Origin: Ornithodoros turicata
Lineage: Eukaryota; Arthropoda; Arachnida; Ixodida; Argasidae
Assembly: GCF_037126465.1 (NCBI RefSeq)
Contig: NC_088202.1
Coordinates: forward strand, 83,184,160-83,248,159
Direction: 5' to 3'
Length of the DNA stretch: 64,000 bases
Positions 32,641 through 44,314 of this stretch are shown here, one piece after another (position 1 is the first letter of the stretch; every line of letters starts with the position of its first letter). The notes below the pieces were generated by a model. The model saw only the letters and a list, made by a program, of their open reading frames with translations, searched no databases and was not told the DNA's origin. The position numbers were made by a program, and so were the translations under genes.

Positions 32641-34517
32641 TTCGGTTCAATGTTGACCGACTTTCTGAAAGGGAGTATTGGGGATAAAAGGAGCGGTCGA
32701 ATCATTACCGAGCCAGGAAAAAAGGCTTTTTCAGAACCCCGAACAGCCGAGTAGCAGATGATAGCGGAGTAGCAGACAACATTTCTCTAGACCAATCCGC
32801 GAGCGTTCTCCCTCGTTATTAATAAAAGAAAGGGAAACTACACCAACCTCGAGGCTTTGAAACGCTTTGAAAGAATAAATGAGAACATCATCACCTAGCT
32901 TGGCACCAAAACCTTGGCTTGGCCTTGAGACTTCGCTTTTGACTGGTACTGCTCTTCACCACCGTTGCGCACGGTCGCTTTTTACCACGTACTTCAAATT
33001 CAGTTTCTGCGATAATTATGACTCTGTGGTGTGAATTACTTCGCATGGTGCATCTTACTGGCCTACTTAACAGTTTTATAGGAAGAAAACAGGGTGTTAA
33101 AAGTGACTTCTGTGCTATTTTATGTGCCGAGAATGTTGTGTCACTACTTCTGGATCCCCTAACGCCCAGCACATTTACGATATCGACTTTTCTGTTTTCG
33201 GAACGGTTCGAGAGCAGATTTTAATGTCTATCTTCGGGATACACATCGTGTGAAGTGCGTGACGATCTGCTCGGTATCAAAGAACATTCCGATCCGGTCG
33301 AGGCGCATCATTTCTTCATACATAAATACGATATATTAGCACAGGAGGGCAAGGGCGCAGGGGAGCTGGCACATAATTACAACCGTGAAACCCGAGACAC
33401 GGAAGAAAAACAGAAGACGACACACGATTGTGTCGTAATATTGGCACAGCACGGAAATCGTAATAATCCATTCGCAGGTATATCTTGCACACATCCGCAC
33501 GCAGCCGAGGGATCCGACCATATTTAACGCCGAATGTACGCGTGACGTGACATAAAAGATAGTATGTCATGCGATCGCGTGTATCTTACGTTTCTTGGGG
33601 CGAAATTGAAGTTGACCGCCAGAATGAGAACTTACCCGGACTAGGGTGTGCCGCCGATGATGGAGAAGGCAGGGAAGTTACTGGAGACGCTCCATTCGAA
33701 AATGTTGTTAGTTGGAACGACACTTGCTCAAGATACTATTCTAATTTCCTTCTTGTTTCCTGTACGCACTATACCTGTGAAAGAAAACGTTGCCACGCCA
33801 ACTTGTTCTGCGCATAAAAATTTACAACACATTATCTGCAGGCATGCATAACTGTAGCGCTTTCTGATCGCCGTAAAATACATACCTATACGCATAGTTC
33901 CGTTTCTTAGAGCACATGTGCGCAAGCATCTTCAAAGCTAAGTTATTCCGACGGATGTTACCTATCGTGCTCTCGTGCCAGCCGAAATTGAATAGCGACA
34001 CACCCTGCAAGCGCCGGAACTGGAGCAGTCACGTTATTTTGTTTCTGAATATTGCGTATTCGCAACCAGAAGCTCGTCGCTATTTTTGGTATGCAGATTG
34101 CGAATGCTACAGCGGAGATAATAAAAGCTCTTTCACGGTGCATGGAAGCGCGGCGTGCGGGCACAGCACTGTAGTGTAATACTTGCGCTATGCTCCCAAA
34201 ATTTTCTTCGTGAGTGTTCATAATGTTATCGCTGGTGCCGGTAAAAGAACATAGAGACGGATCGTTTTGACGGCGTTCTATTAGACTATTTTCGTTCGCT
34301 CTAAACGTTCCTTTCTGTCTTTACGTCCTGCCGGATGGCGCCATTAAATCTGGTATTGTTCAGCTGCACCCGATGGCGTTCATGTAAATTGTACACACGT
34401 CCTTTCTCTTCTACAGGGGAGGATAAGGTGAGGTTTCTTTGTGTCTGTGTGCGTGTGACGTGCATATGTGCGTGCGTGCGTCCATGTGCAGGCGATGGCG
34501 GGGGCGAAGCTGAAATA
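32641..34517. other. Anonymous stretch
   Basis: No gene, RNA or terminal repeat was recognised. Frames at 32891-33172, 33255-33527, 33569-33817 and 33916-34179 are short, overlap antisense frames and lack domains. 34440-34495 is GTGCGTGC-rich. Confidence 0.35.
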
Positions 34518-34683
34518 CGAGGGGTGTTCAAGTCAAACCGGGACTTTCTTTCTCCTGAGTGTACAAATGGCTCGCGCTACTTCTTTTTCGTCATTTTCAC
34601 ACGCGATAGGCCTCCGCGTTCACCACGTGGTGGTCCAAAGTTTGTGCAAAACAGAAGACACGTGCTGGACAAGGTGGCCGACA

Positions 34684-37277
34684 ACGAGGTGAGCGCGCAC
34701 ATCGAACAGCGAATTGTCATGAAATTTCTCGTGAATGAAGGCGTAAAGTCATCTGAAATTCAAAGAAGACTTCAGGCTCAGTATGGCCACGCTACACTTA
34801 GCCGCAGCAAAGCGTTTGAGTGGTGCAAACGGTTCCGAGACGGCCGTACATCAGTGCAGGACGATCCCGGCTGGGACGGCTCAGAGCCCAGTGTGAAAGT
34901 TCCTGAGAACATCCAACTTGTGGAGCGCCTGATCCTCAAGGACCGACGGATAACATGTCTCGAACTGGCTCGAAAGACGGACCTTTCTGTGGGAACGTTG
35001 AACACTATCATTCGTGAACACCTCCAGTTTCGGAAAGCCGGGCCTCATCACCAAAGGAGTCCTCCTCCTACACTCTAAGAAAAAAAGGTGTAATTTTCTA
35101 CCTTTTGGGGTAGAAGTGTGTTGTTACAGATTCTCAACCCTTTTGGGGTAAAAACACTTCTACCCCTTAATTTCTACCACACTGGTGGAACAGTTCTACC
35201 TCTGAGTGTGAAGAAAATTCTACCCTGTTAGTGGCAAAATTCTGCCCCTACATGGTTAACTGTTATTCCTCTGGGGGGTCTATCTTTTCTCTTCATATGG
35301 AAGACACCTCTACCCCAAAGATGAGAAATATCTCCCCACCTTGACGCTAAATATTCAACCATTCCCGGAAGACAGTTCTACCGTGAGTAGAACTGTCCTC
35401 CCTTATTGGAAGATAATTTTTTACCCGAAATGGTAAGAATCTCTTCTATTATTGGTGCTGCGTCTACCGGTGGCATATAGACCTTCTAGAGAAATATTTA
35501 CTCCGCCTTTCATGAAGGACGTCTGCCCTTTTGAGAAGAACTTGACGTACAGTATTTGCGTGGATGAGATAGAATATATAGACAACTGTTACTGGTCACA
35601 GCATTTTATTACCACGTCACAATTGGAATAGTGCACTTGCGCTTACTAATGCGAAAGGTACATCCATATTGAAGAAGCCTGAGCACGTAGACACGAAAGA
35701 AAACAGGACACAACACAGACGACTCCATTGTTGCATCCATCAGACTGCACAGCACTTGCATGGACTGTCTTGCACATAAATTCCACATGCATTTACCATA
35801 ACAAGGGCATCGGGATAACTTCTGAGGGCTTGACGTTTCACACTGCTGTGTCACTCTAAATACACACGAATCTTCGTTCGGTGTGTAATATCTACCCGGA
35901 GGAACACGTGGCAGGACAGATGAATTCAACTGAAATGTAAATGGCATTAATAGAGCATTTAAGATAGCGATAAATAATAACGACGGTACATGTTTCACTC
36001 CTCAGAAATATGTTTACATGCGTGGTTCCCTCAGAAATAAGCATACAAAAAGAAGACGGCTATGCAGTGCACAAAAGCCAAGCAAAAAAATAAAATAAAA
36101 ATTAAAAAATAAATAACACAGAGCACATCCAAAAAACCAAGACTCGAGCGATGAGTGCCTTCTCCCATCAAACAGTGGCTTACCGTATGGCCCCGTTTCT
36201 TCATTTTCGAAGTGGATCCTGTAATCACATCCGGCGGGCGCTGATAACGTGCCGTGCTAAAGTTGTCATGGTGACCTGCGTGTATTACACAAACGCATTT
36301 GGTGATATTGCAGTTTCATAAGATGCTGAAAAAGTGTCAGACGACATGCCGATCAACCCGAACACGCAAAACACATCTCATCACTGCATATAAGACGCTC
36401 GGGAAGAAAAATCTTGAATATCAAAATTACTCACCTGATTCTGTCCTAACACCATCTTGCTTATGTTCATGTCATTGCAGCTGAACCGATAACACCTTCC
36501 ACCACGAACCGGCCGCACGCATGGCCTTTGGTGCAGCAATGTCCACGTGCAAACCGACAGTCTGTCACTTTCAGCTTTCGTCTCTATACTGACCCCTTTT
36601 GCACAATCAGCGATTTCGCGCACTGAGCGCAGACACTCTGTGTTTGGTCGCTCTGGCTAATCTCTTGAACAGTGACCTTCAAAGCTGAACCAAACGCTTT
36701 TGTGCGCAGGATTAGTAAACCTCAACTATTGTCGTCGCTTGAGTGACTTCATTTACACTTCCATTAGTGACCCTGCTATGAAACACACAAAAAGAAAAAA
36801 GATTCACTTGAACCCTAGTAGTGATAAGATTGCCACAGCGGTTCTACCGTTAGGGGGAGAGAGTTGAGTAAAAGGGCAGAAACAGCACAACTTCAGCCTG
36901 CAGTCGGTAGAGGGAAAATAAATCGGGGAGAACTGTTGTGCTTCTACCCGTTTTCAACCTTTTTTTCTCAGAGTGTACAGGACAATGCACGCCCGCATAC
37001 CGCACATCTCACGACACGCACCTTACAGGAACTTGGCTGGGAGTTGCTGCCACATCCCCCTTACAGTCCAGACCTCGCCCCCAACCATTTCCATCTCTTC
37101 GGTCCACTGAAAGCATTCCTTGGGGGCCGCCACTTCAGCTGCGACGACGAGGTCAAGAATGCGGTCCGATCATGGCTGCTACGCGCCGGTAAGGATTTCT
37201 ACGCTGCTGGCATCCAAGCCCTCGTGAGACGCTGGGACAAGTGCATTAGTGCAGCTGGAGAATACGTTGAAAACTAA
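34684..37277 (+). pseudogene. mariner transposase, N- and C-terminal pieces
   Basis: The N-terminal piece (34690-35066) holds paired-like helix-turn-helix regions: EQRIVMKFLVNEGVKSSEIQ, SRSKAFEWCKRFRDGRTSVQ and DDPGWDGSEPS (relatives have DDPRPGRP-like). It also has SVGTLNTIIREHL. The C-terminal piece (36978-37277) starts QDNARPHTAHLTTRTLQELG and continues PHPPYSPDLAPNHFHLFGPL, carrying the second and third Asp of the DD34D triad. About 125 residues including the first catalytic Asp (T-G-D-E-T-W in relatives) are missing. The 1.9-kb element sits exactly at the junction. No protein could be made from the two pieces. The frame that starts at 36864 is a chimera with the inserted element. Confidence 0.9.
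35071..36975. mobile_element. TA-flanked element (1905 bp) inserted in mariner
   Basis: Ends CACTCTAAGAAAAAAAGGTG and CCTTTTTTTCTCAGAGTG are inverted repeats of ~22 bp. TA flanks both sides (35069-35070, 36976-36977). The left 400 bp contain about ten diverged 'ttctacc' motifs in both orientations, including a perfect 11-bp-stem hairpin at 35371-35396. The minus frame 35609-35998 (129 residues) and others have no recognised domain, so it is non-autonomous or its enzyme is unfamiliar to me. The TA target suggests the Tc1/mariner/ITm group. Confidence 0.75.
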
Positions 37278-37439
37278 AACTAATTTCTCGCCTCTAAGTT
37301 CACTTTACTTTTACGAAAAATGAAAAGTCCCGGTTTGACTTGAACGCCCCTCGTAGAATAATTGCGTATGCGCAAAAGTTGATGGGAAATTTTGTTAAAG
37401 CGAAAGTTTGCTCCCTGCCGTCGTTAAAATAAATATATT

Positions 37440-37596
37440 CTGGTAGGACTACATATTAGGACTATATATTATATAGGACTATTATTAGGACTATATATTA
37501 TATAGGACTACTATTAGGACTATATATTATATAGGAATATTATTAGGACTATATATTATATATACTATTATTAGGTAGATCTATATATTTCTAGGA
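37440..37596 (+). repeat. ~31-bp AT-rich minisatellite
   Basis: About five units of 'ttaggactatatattatata' plus 'ggactatta' variants. Confidence 0.8.
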
Positions 37597-37814
37597 TTAT
37601 TCGTATTCTATCGTGATAGTTTGCAGCAGACCAGCAACGACAGGGAGGAGCAACCGGAGAATCTCATCATCAACGCGCGGGACCTTACAATGACGTGTCA
37701 GCCGTCGTCCTCTCCCCCACTTCCTTCTCACGGATCCTCTGTAGCAGGACGCACATAATTCTGCAGCAAGGGAGAAGGAAGTCACGCGCAAAGGCTGCGC
37801 CTGTATTTCCACAC

Positions 37815-38000
37815 AGATAGGCTCAAACTTGGCAATATGGGTCCCATAATGCTGACATTTTCCCCATATTGGTTAAAACTTGGCAATATGAGGCCCATAT
37901 TGCCAAGTTTGACCCAATATGGGGGAAATCCTGGGAAAACGAGCCTCATCCGGTATCGCCAATGTCCAGCCAGCATGGGTCCCATATTGTGTGCTGCCTG
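37815..38000. repeat. CCCATATTG-rich palindromic block
   Basis: A strong hairpin at 37875-37911 pairs 'aaacttggcaatatg' with 'catattgccaagttt' around a 7-nt loop. Further 'ggcaatatgggtcccat' copies flank it. It ends at a G-run (37999-38012). Similar 'cccatattg' blocks are known as short interspersed elements in invertebrates, but I cannot name the family. Confidence 0.6.
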
Positions 38001-38069
38001 GGGGGGGGGGGGCGCTTTTTGCGAGCGAATTTTGAAACCTTGTGGGTTCCTATGATTTCTAATATCGAT

Positions 38070-38093
38070 AATATATATATATATATATATATA
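38070..38093. repeat. (AT)n microsatellite
   Basis: About 11 AT dinucleotides. Confidence 0.9.
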
Positions 38094-38597
38094 GTTCGAG
38101 TACGCGGAAACGTGAAGCGGGAATTATCAGGGAATACACCACTCGTGGAGACGGATGTCTACGAATTGATGCTTGGAGAGCAAACTATATCCCTTTAAGG
38201 CTCTGTAGCAGTTCGCGCCATCTGTCATTTCCAACATTGCGACGCGCGTATACATGCAAAAATATAAGAGAGGAAGCCAATGAATCAATTCAGTGTAGTA
38301 GAACTTCATATAATCTGTCATTATACCTAAAACCTTAAGGAAGACAAGAACACGACACGACTATTGGTTGCTTGACGCACAACTTTGAGGCCAACTTGAG
38401 GTCCTTGACCATAGACCATTCAGCTTCTCCAAAGTGCTTAGCCCATGGAGCTCCCCTGTGCATCAGTGTGGGACTCTTCGCTCCCTTTTTCGTTTCATTC
38501 AAGCCACTGGACTCCTCGAAGAGCTCTAAACGGAACTCCGACCTGTCGTCGGTTCGCGTTCACCATAATTCATCCTCTCATATTAACCTCTGTGGTG

Positions 38598-38845
38598 GGT
38601 GATGGTGAAAGGTCTCGCCGTTGTCGGCCTCACATATGTGGGCAATGTCACGACTGACGCCCTGGGGAATGTGCGTCTTGGGCCGACTTCTGAGGGAACT
38701 GTGCCGACATATGTCTGAAAGCGTCTGAGAAAACCCAGGAAAAACCCCTGACAGCACAGCCGGCACCGGGATTCGAACCCGGGTACCTCCCAGTCTCGAC
38801 CACCCAACCTCTGTGAATGGGGTAGGGTCCTGTGGCTACCACTGG
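38598..38845 (-). repeat. Ruka-like tRNA-derived SINE
   Basis: On the minus strand the head contains a tRNA-like A-box region (ggttgggtggtcgagactgg) and a strong B box (GGTTCGAATCC) at about 38770-38782. The body follows: 'gtgccggctgtgctgtcagg', 'cctgggttttctcagacgc', 'atgtcggcacagttccct', 'gaagtcggcccaagacgcac', and 'gaggccgacaacggcgag'. This is the layout I know for Ruka, a SINE abundant in hard ticks. Two headless relatives occur at 10943-11060 and 11450-11572. It is the best taxonomic hint in the window. Confidence 0.75.
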
Positions 38846-39308
38846 GAAACATCCGATGTCATCATCACTTCTCCTTCAGTTATTGTTGTTGTTGTTGACG
38901 CACAAAGAGCAGAGAGTTTCCCTCTCTTTTATTATATTCAATTCAAACAATAAAGTTTGCACCTATAACATGGCAGACATGGCAACAATGTTTGGCAATG
39001 TGTTCTGCGTGACCTGACGAACTAAATTACTTGTTTTCTGTCTTTCAGGTTGACAAATGACTGACCTTATCAACAGTTTGGCAAATGGAGGGGTCGAGTT
39101 AGTGCAAATATTGTTGCAGCTATAATAGCCCATGTATTCTGGAGCGGTAAAAGCATTCCACGCGTACCTTCAGGCTCCTGAACATACAAAATGCGAAGGA
39201 TTCAATCATAAAAAGTTACTTTTACACAACGTGGAGACCGCACAGTGTACGGCTGACCGTGGAACTTCGAACAACCCTGCGATAGATCTTATAGCACGAA
39301 AATATATA

Positions 39309-40178
39309 CAGGGTGTCCCAGAACACGTGTCATTCAATTATAATTAAAAAACTACACCACCTAGAGTCACGCGGTCAATGGCATTTGTTCTTACTGGATT
39401 TTTGTCACCTCCTGATGTGAATGTCGTGTAACGTAAGTTTAATTATGTAAATTTTTGCGAGCTTAAGTCGGAAATTTGCCAAGTAAAAGTAACTTTTTTA
39501 CCCCACCAATGTGAAGAGCGTGTCTAATTTAAATTAATGGTAATGATAATTGACAGGGGTATTCAGGAGCTATCCCATCGGAAAAAATAGCCGAACATCA
39601 TGCTCTACGGAGCTCCCACAGAATAGCGCACGATGAATTTTTCGGCGCAAGATTTGTCAGTCCGACGAAACGAAACCCAGCCCACCCCGTCATCGCAGAA
39701 AGAGATAACACAGGCATGTCTTATCACGTCCGACTTTCGCTTGGATAATGCTTTCCCTCTCCCAATTTTAGGAACTTACTTTTTCTACTATCACTCTGTG
39801 GGCTGGCTTTGGAACCTCCTTTCGTCGGACTCAGAGCGATTGCGCTCAAAAAGTCATCGCGCGTTATGGTCCGGTGCTCCGAAAAGCATGATATTCGGCT
39901 ATTTTTTCCGATGGGATAGCTCGTGATTATCACTGTCAATTATCATGAATTTGAGTGAGTTCGGCACGCTCTTCATATTGGTGGGGTAAAAAAGTGACCT
40001 TTACTTGGCAAATTTCAGAGTTCAGTTCGCAAATATTTACATAATTAAACTTAGGATACATGACATTCACATCAGGAGGTGGCAAAAACCTAATAAGAAC
40101 AAATGCCATCGACCGCATGATTCTTGGTGCCGTAGTTTTGTTATTATAATTCAATGACACGTTTTCTGGGACACCCTA
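39309..40178. mobile_element. Foldback MITE with ~355-bp arms
   Basis: 870 bp. Arms 39309-39675 and 39825-40178 are inverted copies (estimated 85%), separated by a ~150-bp loop. Tips are CAGGGTGTCCCAGAA and TTCTGGGACACCCT, flanked by ATATA-rich sequence so the TA duplication cannot be separated from the target. No coding capacity is present; the opposing frames 39633-39926 and 39724-39939 lie in loop and arm. The tip motif is shared with a partial element ending at 45015. Confidence 0.85.
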
Positions 40179-40179
40179 T

Positions 40180-42320
40180 ATATAAGTGTGTACATCTGCT
40201 CATATGTTGTTGTCGCTATAGCAAGTGTTGCTTTTCGTATGTTTAAAAGCACAGGGGTTTTCCGAAACGCTACAAGCCTGCGGCAACGAGGTGATGATGT
40301 ATATCTCATCTCTGCGTCTCGGACACAACGCTTCCGGTGTGCAGTGTAAGCCACGATAAAGAAATCATCATTTACAGTAAAGCCTGGAAAACGGAACGTG
40401 TTACATTGTACGATCATCCATATCTCGAATGTTGCTTCTGTATGTGGGTCCACCACGAACTGATTCCGCCACGTGTACTTAATGTAGTGATGGATGGATT
40501 GTGTCTAAGACAAGAAATTGAGGTCATTTACTACTGACTGTAACACAACAGTTGGAAAGACAACCTAATTTATTAAGGTACTAATCGCTCCTACGAACTT
40601 GGCTAAATTCAACAATAACGTGACTGGTCTTTCAGACGTTATCAGCACACAGTGTCGTATACCCAGACTGAAAGACCCGTTGTGCGGTCGGTTAACGTCT
40701 CAAACGTTTCGAATAGGATTGACGATGGTCCACTCGAGTCAGGCGTAACACGAGGTTACCGTGACAGTCCTGGTAGCTTTGGTAATGCGGGCTCTCGTCT
40801 CTCTCCCACATACCAGTGGTGTTCTGCAGACCAAGGAGTTGTAGAACTTTGCAGGCCATGCTATCAACAACTGAAATATGGCAGTCCTTGAATGGAGTTC
40901 CTCGTTCAAGATCGGCTTCGATTTGACTTTCCCTGTAGTGGCCGGCTGCTCCATCAGATGGGGATAACGAGGTCTCCAAACTGCTTGGTGTTGGAGTCAC
41001 TAAATTTAATAAGTGAGACTTATTCAGTGACTTTACCTGGTCTGAGGTGAAATCGAAGATAGAAAATACGCTCTTACGTCGTATGTGTGCTACTCTGTCG
41101 CTTGCAGTCCCCTTCGGTCTACGCTCGGGATTCATTCCGTCCATTTAATATTGTGACGGTCTTGAGCGCTCGGCTCTCGCTTCTTAGACGGTGTGCGCCT
41201 GGATGTTGTGATATCATTCCTTACAGATATCGGGGCGGACAAAGCTCTTTGTTTTCTGTTCTCCCCCCCCCCCCCCCCCGTTGTTCCAGCCCACCGGTTG
41301 TGTCGTTTTTCTGTTGTGCCCATAGCTCAGTCAGGCCTCTGACTGAGGCTATCTCAGTAGATATGTTTTTGAGGACGTATCTTTTCGGTTCCTGCAACTG
41401 GTCAAAGTCCCTGTCACAAACGTCTTTGTTAAATTTGTTTGTTTGTAAGGAAAAAAAAAAAGAAGAGGAGAAATTGAACTCGTCTCCCGACTTGTTCTGC
41501 TACTCCTAATACAAACGTCTTTCTTCGAGTATATTCCCGGCTATTTTACTTGAGCCGCCATCCATATCCATGGAGCATACTTGTCCATATCGTTTTTCTT
41601 CTTCCATTTAAATTTCCAGTTTTCTATTTTGTTCGCCTGTTCATGTGTTCCAGCCTCAGCATGGTTACTTACCGTGACGCCGCCCACGGCAAACGTTCGA
41701 AATAGATGCTTATCAACTATCTGCTTATCTGACCTGCTGCCAACCGGAGTTTGCTGTTTGCATAAACGCTTTCTAGCACACATCTTACTAAGACCGTCCG
41801 AATCCGAATGTGAATGCGAGACTAAACTCCGTTTATTATATGTACCTCCGATTATCAGTCCGCCTAAAATGGTGTCTATGGTCGTACTAGTAGTGGCTTC
41901 TAAAAGTTAGGACCCTTCTTTCCCTGGCTAAGCTTTCCTTTCTGTCCTTTTTTTTTAAATAAACATATCCCCCATTCTTCCGTGACACATGAGGGAAGGC
42001 CTCTTTCACGTCTCATTGTCATGAGGAACTAGTCTGAAATCTCTGCTGTCACTCTCATGCACCTAATATCGTAATGAAGTACTGTGAAAATCGTTGATGC
42101 AATTCTTAGTGCTGAAAAAAGTAAGGCTAACTCATCCTCATGCTGCTGCATTTGGAGCAGCTGTATAAACTATGACAGTACTATCAAAGGAATCGCATGG
42201 CAGCATTATTGCGATAATATCGGGCTCCTGATTTTGGCATTGTACAGAGAGATAGAAGAGCGAGACGGACAGAAAGACATGATGATGAGGACGACGACAC
42301 AGAAGTGTTGCAGCACAGCC
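40180..42320. other. Stretch with one unassigned long frame, a LINE tail and a small hairpin
   Basis: The minus frame 40692-41144 (150 residues, starting MDGMNPERRPKG) is the only one of note. It has no domain I recognise and is overlapped by another minus frame. A hairpin 'gtcacta..cagtgac' lies at 40996-41033. A LINE 3' tail (ccctggctaagctttcc.., aaataaacatatcccc) lies at 41915-41975 on the plus strand. A C-run is at 41265-41279. Confidence 0.35.
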
Positions 42321-42712
42321 TTAAAGGGGCCGTAAACAGGCCACCAAACATTTCTGAAATAATGATACCACATGAAAGAACGCATCTTATAATACCCAAA
42401 TATACATTTCGTTCGGCTCGTGCCAGCTCATTAACCCGTATAACTGCTTTCAAAGATGAGTAACCAGCGAGCCTCTCTCCACAACGCATACGTCACATGG
42501 CTACGTAGCGTTTTACCGTCCAATCGGGCGGCCCAGCTGCGCACATGACGTTTCAAATTACCAGCCAATAAACATACTTCGTTATCAGCTGTGAGTCGGA
42601 GCGCTCAGTTTGTTTGTGTGAAACGACGTTTTGCGCTCCGTGGTTCCGAAATTCAACGACATGACATCTTCAGCATCTCCGGCTGGCGCAAACGTCAACA
42701 GCTGGGCTGCTA

Positions 42713-42795
42713 TCACATGACGCGATTCGAACCCGGGTTCCTCCCAGTCACGACGTGACATGGCCAGCACGCTATCCACTGTACCACGCGAGCTG
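42713..42795 (-). repeat. tRNA-like SINE head
   Basis: The minus strand contains gctcgcgtggtacagtgga (A-box region) and GGTTCGAATCG (B box) spaced about 45 nt apart. The acceptor-arm ends do not pair and there is no discriminator context. It is a SINE head rather than a tRNA gene. Confidence 0.5.
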
Positions 42796-43295
42796 GTGAC
42801 GCGATGCCGCGTGGATCAAATCAAAGTACGGTAGCCCAGTTGTCGGAACCATTCGAAGATGACGAAGATGTTCCATCGCGCACCTGCCTAAGATTCCGGA
42901 ACTGTAGTCCGGGATATTCATTCGCGCAGGTGGTGTGCTGCGTGCTACTGCCCAGAAAACGTAGTGCGCGTATGATACCTAAATTAAACGGATTTCTTTC
43001 TCAGTTTGAGGCTGTAACTGTTTAGATTTTGAATAGAAGAGGATTCACGCTCATCTAGTCCAATTCCGCATTTGAAATAAAATCATACGTGGAACACTCA
43101 ATCGTAATTGGTGGGGAAAGCGCTACGTCAAAATGACGTAAAGTTAGAGCGCGGGGCGGAGCTAAAATGCGAAAGAGTGCAGTGAATATTTCATCCGTAT
43201 GCAAGTGCCTTTTGTTTTTGAGCGTTAGTAATTGCAAGGAGTTTTCACTGACTAAGTTCCAATAATATAACACAAAGAAATGAGCACCTTTTGTA

Positions 43296-44283
43296 CAGTG
43301 CTGGACAAAAGTTTACGGAACGCGCGAGCGGCGTATTTTCTCTGGGCAGAGACACCCTAGCGGCGAGCGGAAGCGGGCGAGTCCACGCGTTCAGAGGGAT
43401 GAAAGAGTGCGCTTGTGGCGACCCACCGTGGTAGTAGTAGTAACTTTGCTTTTGAGTGTAACGAACGCCAAAATGGCTTCGTTTTCGGTCTACTGCACCG
43501 AGCGCGAGTGGCTATCGCGGGAAGGAAGTCTCTCCGCTATCGGAGAGATAACAGGGCGCTAGGATGAATTGAGGTGACAACGGGCTGCAGTGCCTAGCTT
43601 TTTTTCTTTTTTTACGCCCCAGCGTAATGCAGCTGACATGGCCGCGCAGAACCCGGACTTAAACATCATCGAAAACGTCTGGGGCAGCCTGAAGAATAGG
43701 ATGAGCAAGAGACGGACGCCTACAAGGAGCAAGGACGCACTCTGGGAATTTATAGAAGCAGAGTGGTCCTTGCTACGTGAAGACGTGGACCTTGTCCGTC
43801 GGCTATACGCTTCCCTTCCTGTGCGTATGGCCCTAGTTATTGCTGCGAAAGGGGGCCGACTAAGTATTGAGACAGTATCGTCTCCCCCTGCCTCTTTTTT
43901 TTTTTTTTTTGTGTGTGTGTGTGTGTTCAAGGGTATGCGCTCTTTTCTTCTGTTTTTGTCTAATAATAAAAGAAAAAAAGCTAGGCACTGCGAGCCCGTT
44001 GTCACCTCAATTGATCTTAGCGCCCTGTTATCTCTCCGATAGCGGGGAGACTTCCTTCCCGCGATAGCCACTCGCGCTCGGTGCATTAGACCGAAAACGA
44101 AGCCATTTTGGCGTTCGTTGCACTCAAAAGCAAAGTTACCACTACTACCACGGTGGGCCGCTACAAGCGCACTCTTTCATCCCTCTGAACGCGTGGACTC
44201 GCCCGCTTCCGCTCGCCGCTAGGGCGTCTCTGCCCAGAGAAAATACGCCGCTCGCGCGTTCCGTAAACTTTTGTCCTGCACTG
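43296..44283 (+). mobile_element. Tc1-like element with ~315-bp inverted repeats
   Basis: 988 bp, flanked by TA (43294-43295, 44284-44285). Tips are CAGTGCTGGACAAAAGTTTA and TAAACTTTTGTCCTGCACTG. The inverted repeats run about 315 bp each (43296-43612 and 43968-44283) with only scattered mismatches. Between them is a 355-bp core carrying the end of a Tc1 transposase. The near-identity of the arms suggests recent activity or gene conversion. Confidence 0.9.
43645..43862 (+). pseudogene. Tc1 transposase C-terminal fragment
   Basis: The frame reads NPDLNIIENVWGSLKNRM, then TPTRSKDALWEFIEAEW and SLPVRMALVIAAKGG. P-D-L-N-x-I-E-N is the last part of the DD34E catalytic core, with the Glu present. 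The helix-turn-helix regions and both catalytic Asp residues are missing, so it cannot act. It is about 70 of the usual ~340 residues. The segment is retained as the core of a deletion derivative. Confidence 0.85.
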
Positions 44284-44314
44284 TACCTGTTTACGGCCCC
44301 TTTAATTGCGGGAA

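Larger units (their letters stand above)
34518..37353 (+). mobile_element. mariner element split by a 1.9-kb insertion
   Basis: Inverted ends CGAGGGGTGTTCAAGTCAAA (34518) and its complement ending at 37353 (TTTGACTTGAACGCCCCTCG, one mismatch) are flanked by TA (34516-34517, 37354-37355). Without the insert at 35071-36975 the mariner is about 930 bp, shorter than the usual ~1.3 kb because the middle of the transposase is deleted. The ends resemble the mariner subfamily common in arthropods. Confidence 0.9.
42321..44305. mobile_element. TTAA-type element containing a nested Tc1-like element
   Basis: Ends TTAAAGGGGCCGTAAACAGG (42321) and CCTGTTTACGGCCCCTTTAA (44286-44305) form a 20-bp perfect inverted repeat including TTAA. 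The Tc1-like element at 43296-44283 interrupts it 18 bp from its right end. Without that, the outer element is about 995 bp. A tRNA-derived SINE head lies inside at 42713-42795. No transposase frame was recognised in the remaining interior. The ends suggest a piggyBac/Kolobok-type target preference. Confidence 0.75.

Noticed and set aside
36864..37277. 137-residue frame containing mariner motifs
   Set aside because: Its first ~35 residues come from the inserted element. It is a chimera across an insertion boundary, not a gene.
38765..38800. Possible tRNA gene (strong B box)
   Set aside because: The acceptor arms do not pair and the body continues as a SINE. The same holds for 10040-10105 and 42713-42795.
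43559..44086. 175-residue minus frame across the Tc1-like element
   Set aside because: It is antisense to the recognised transposase fragment and passes through both inverted arms without any motif.
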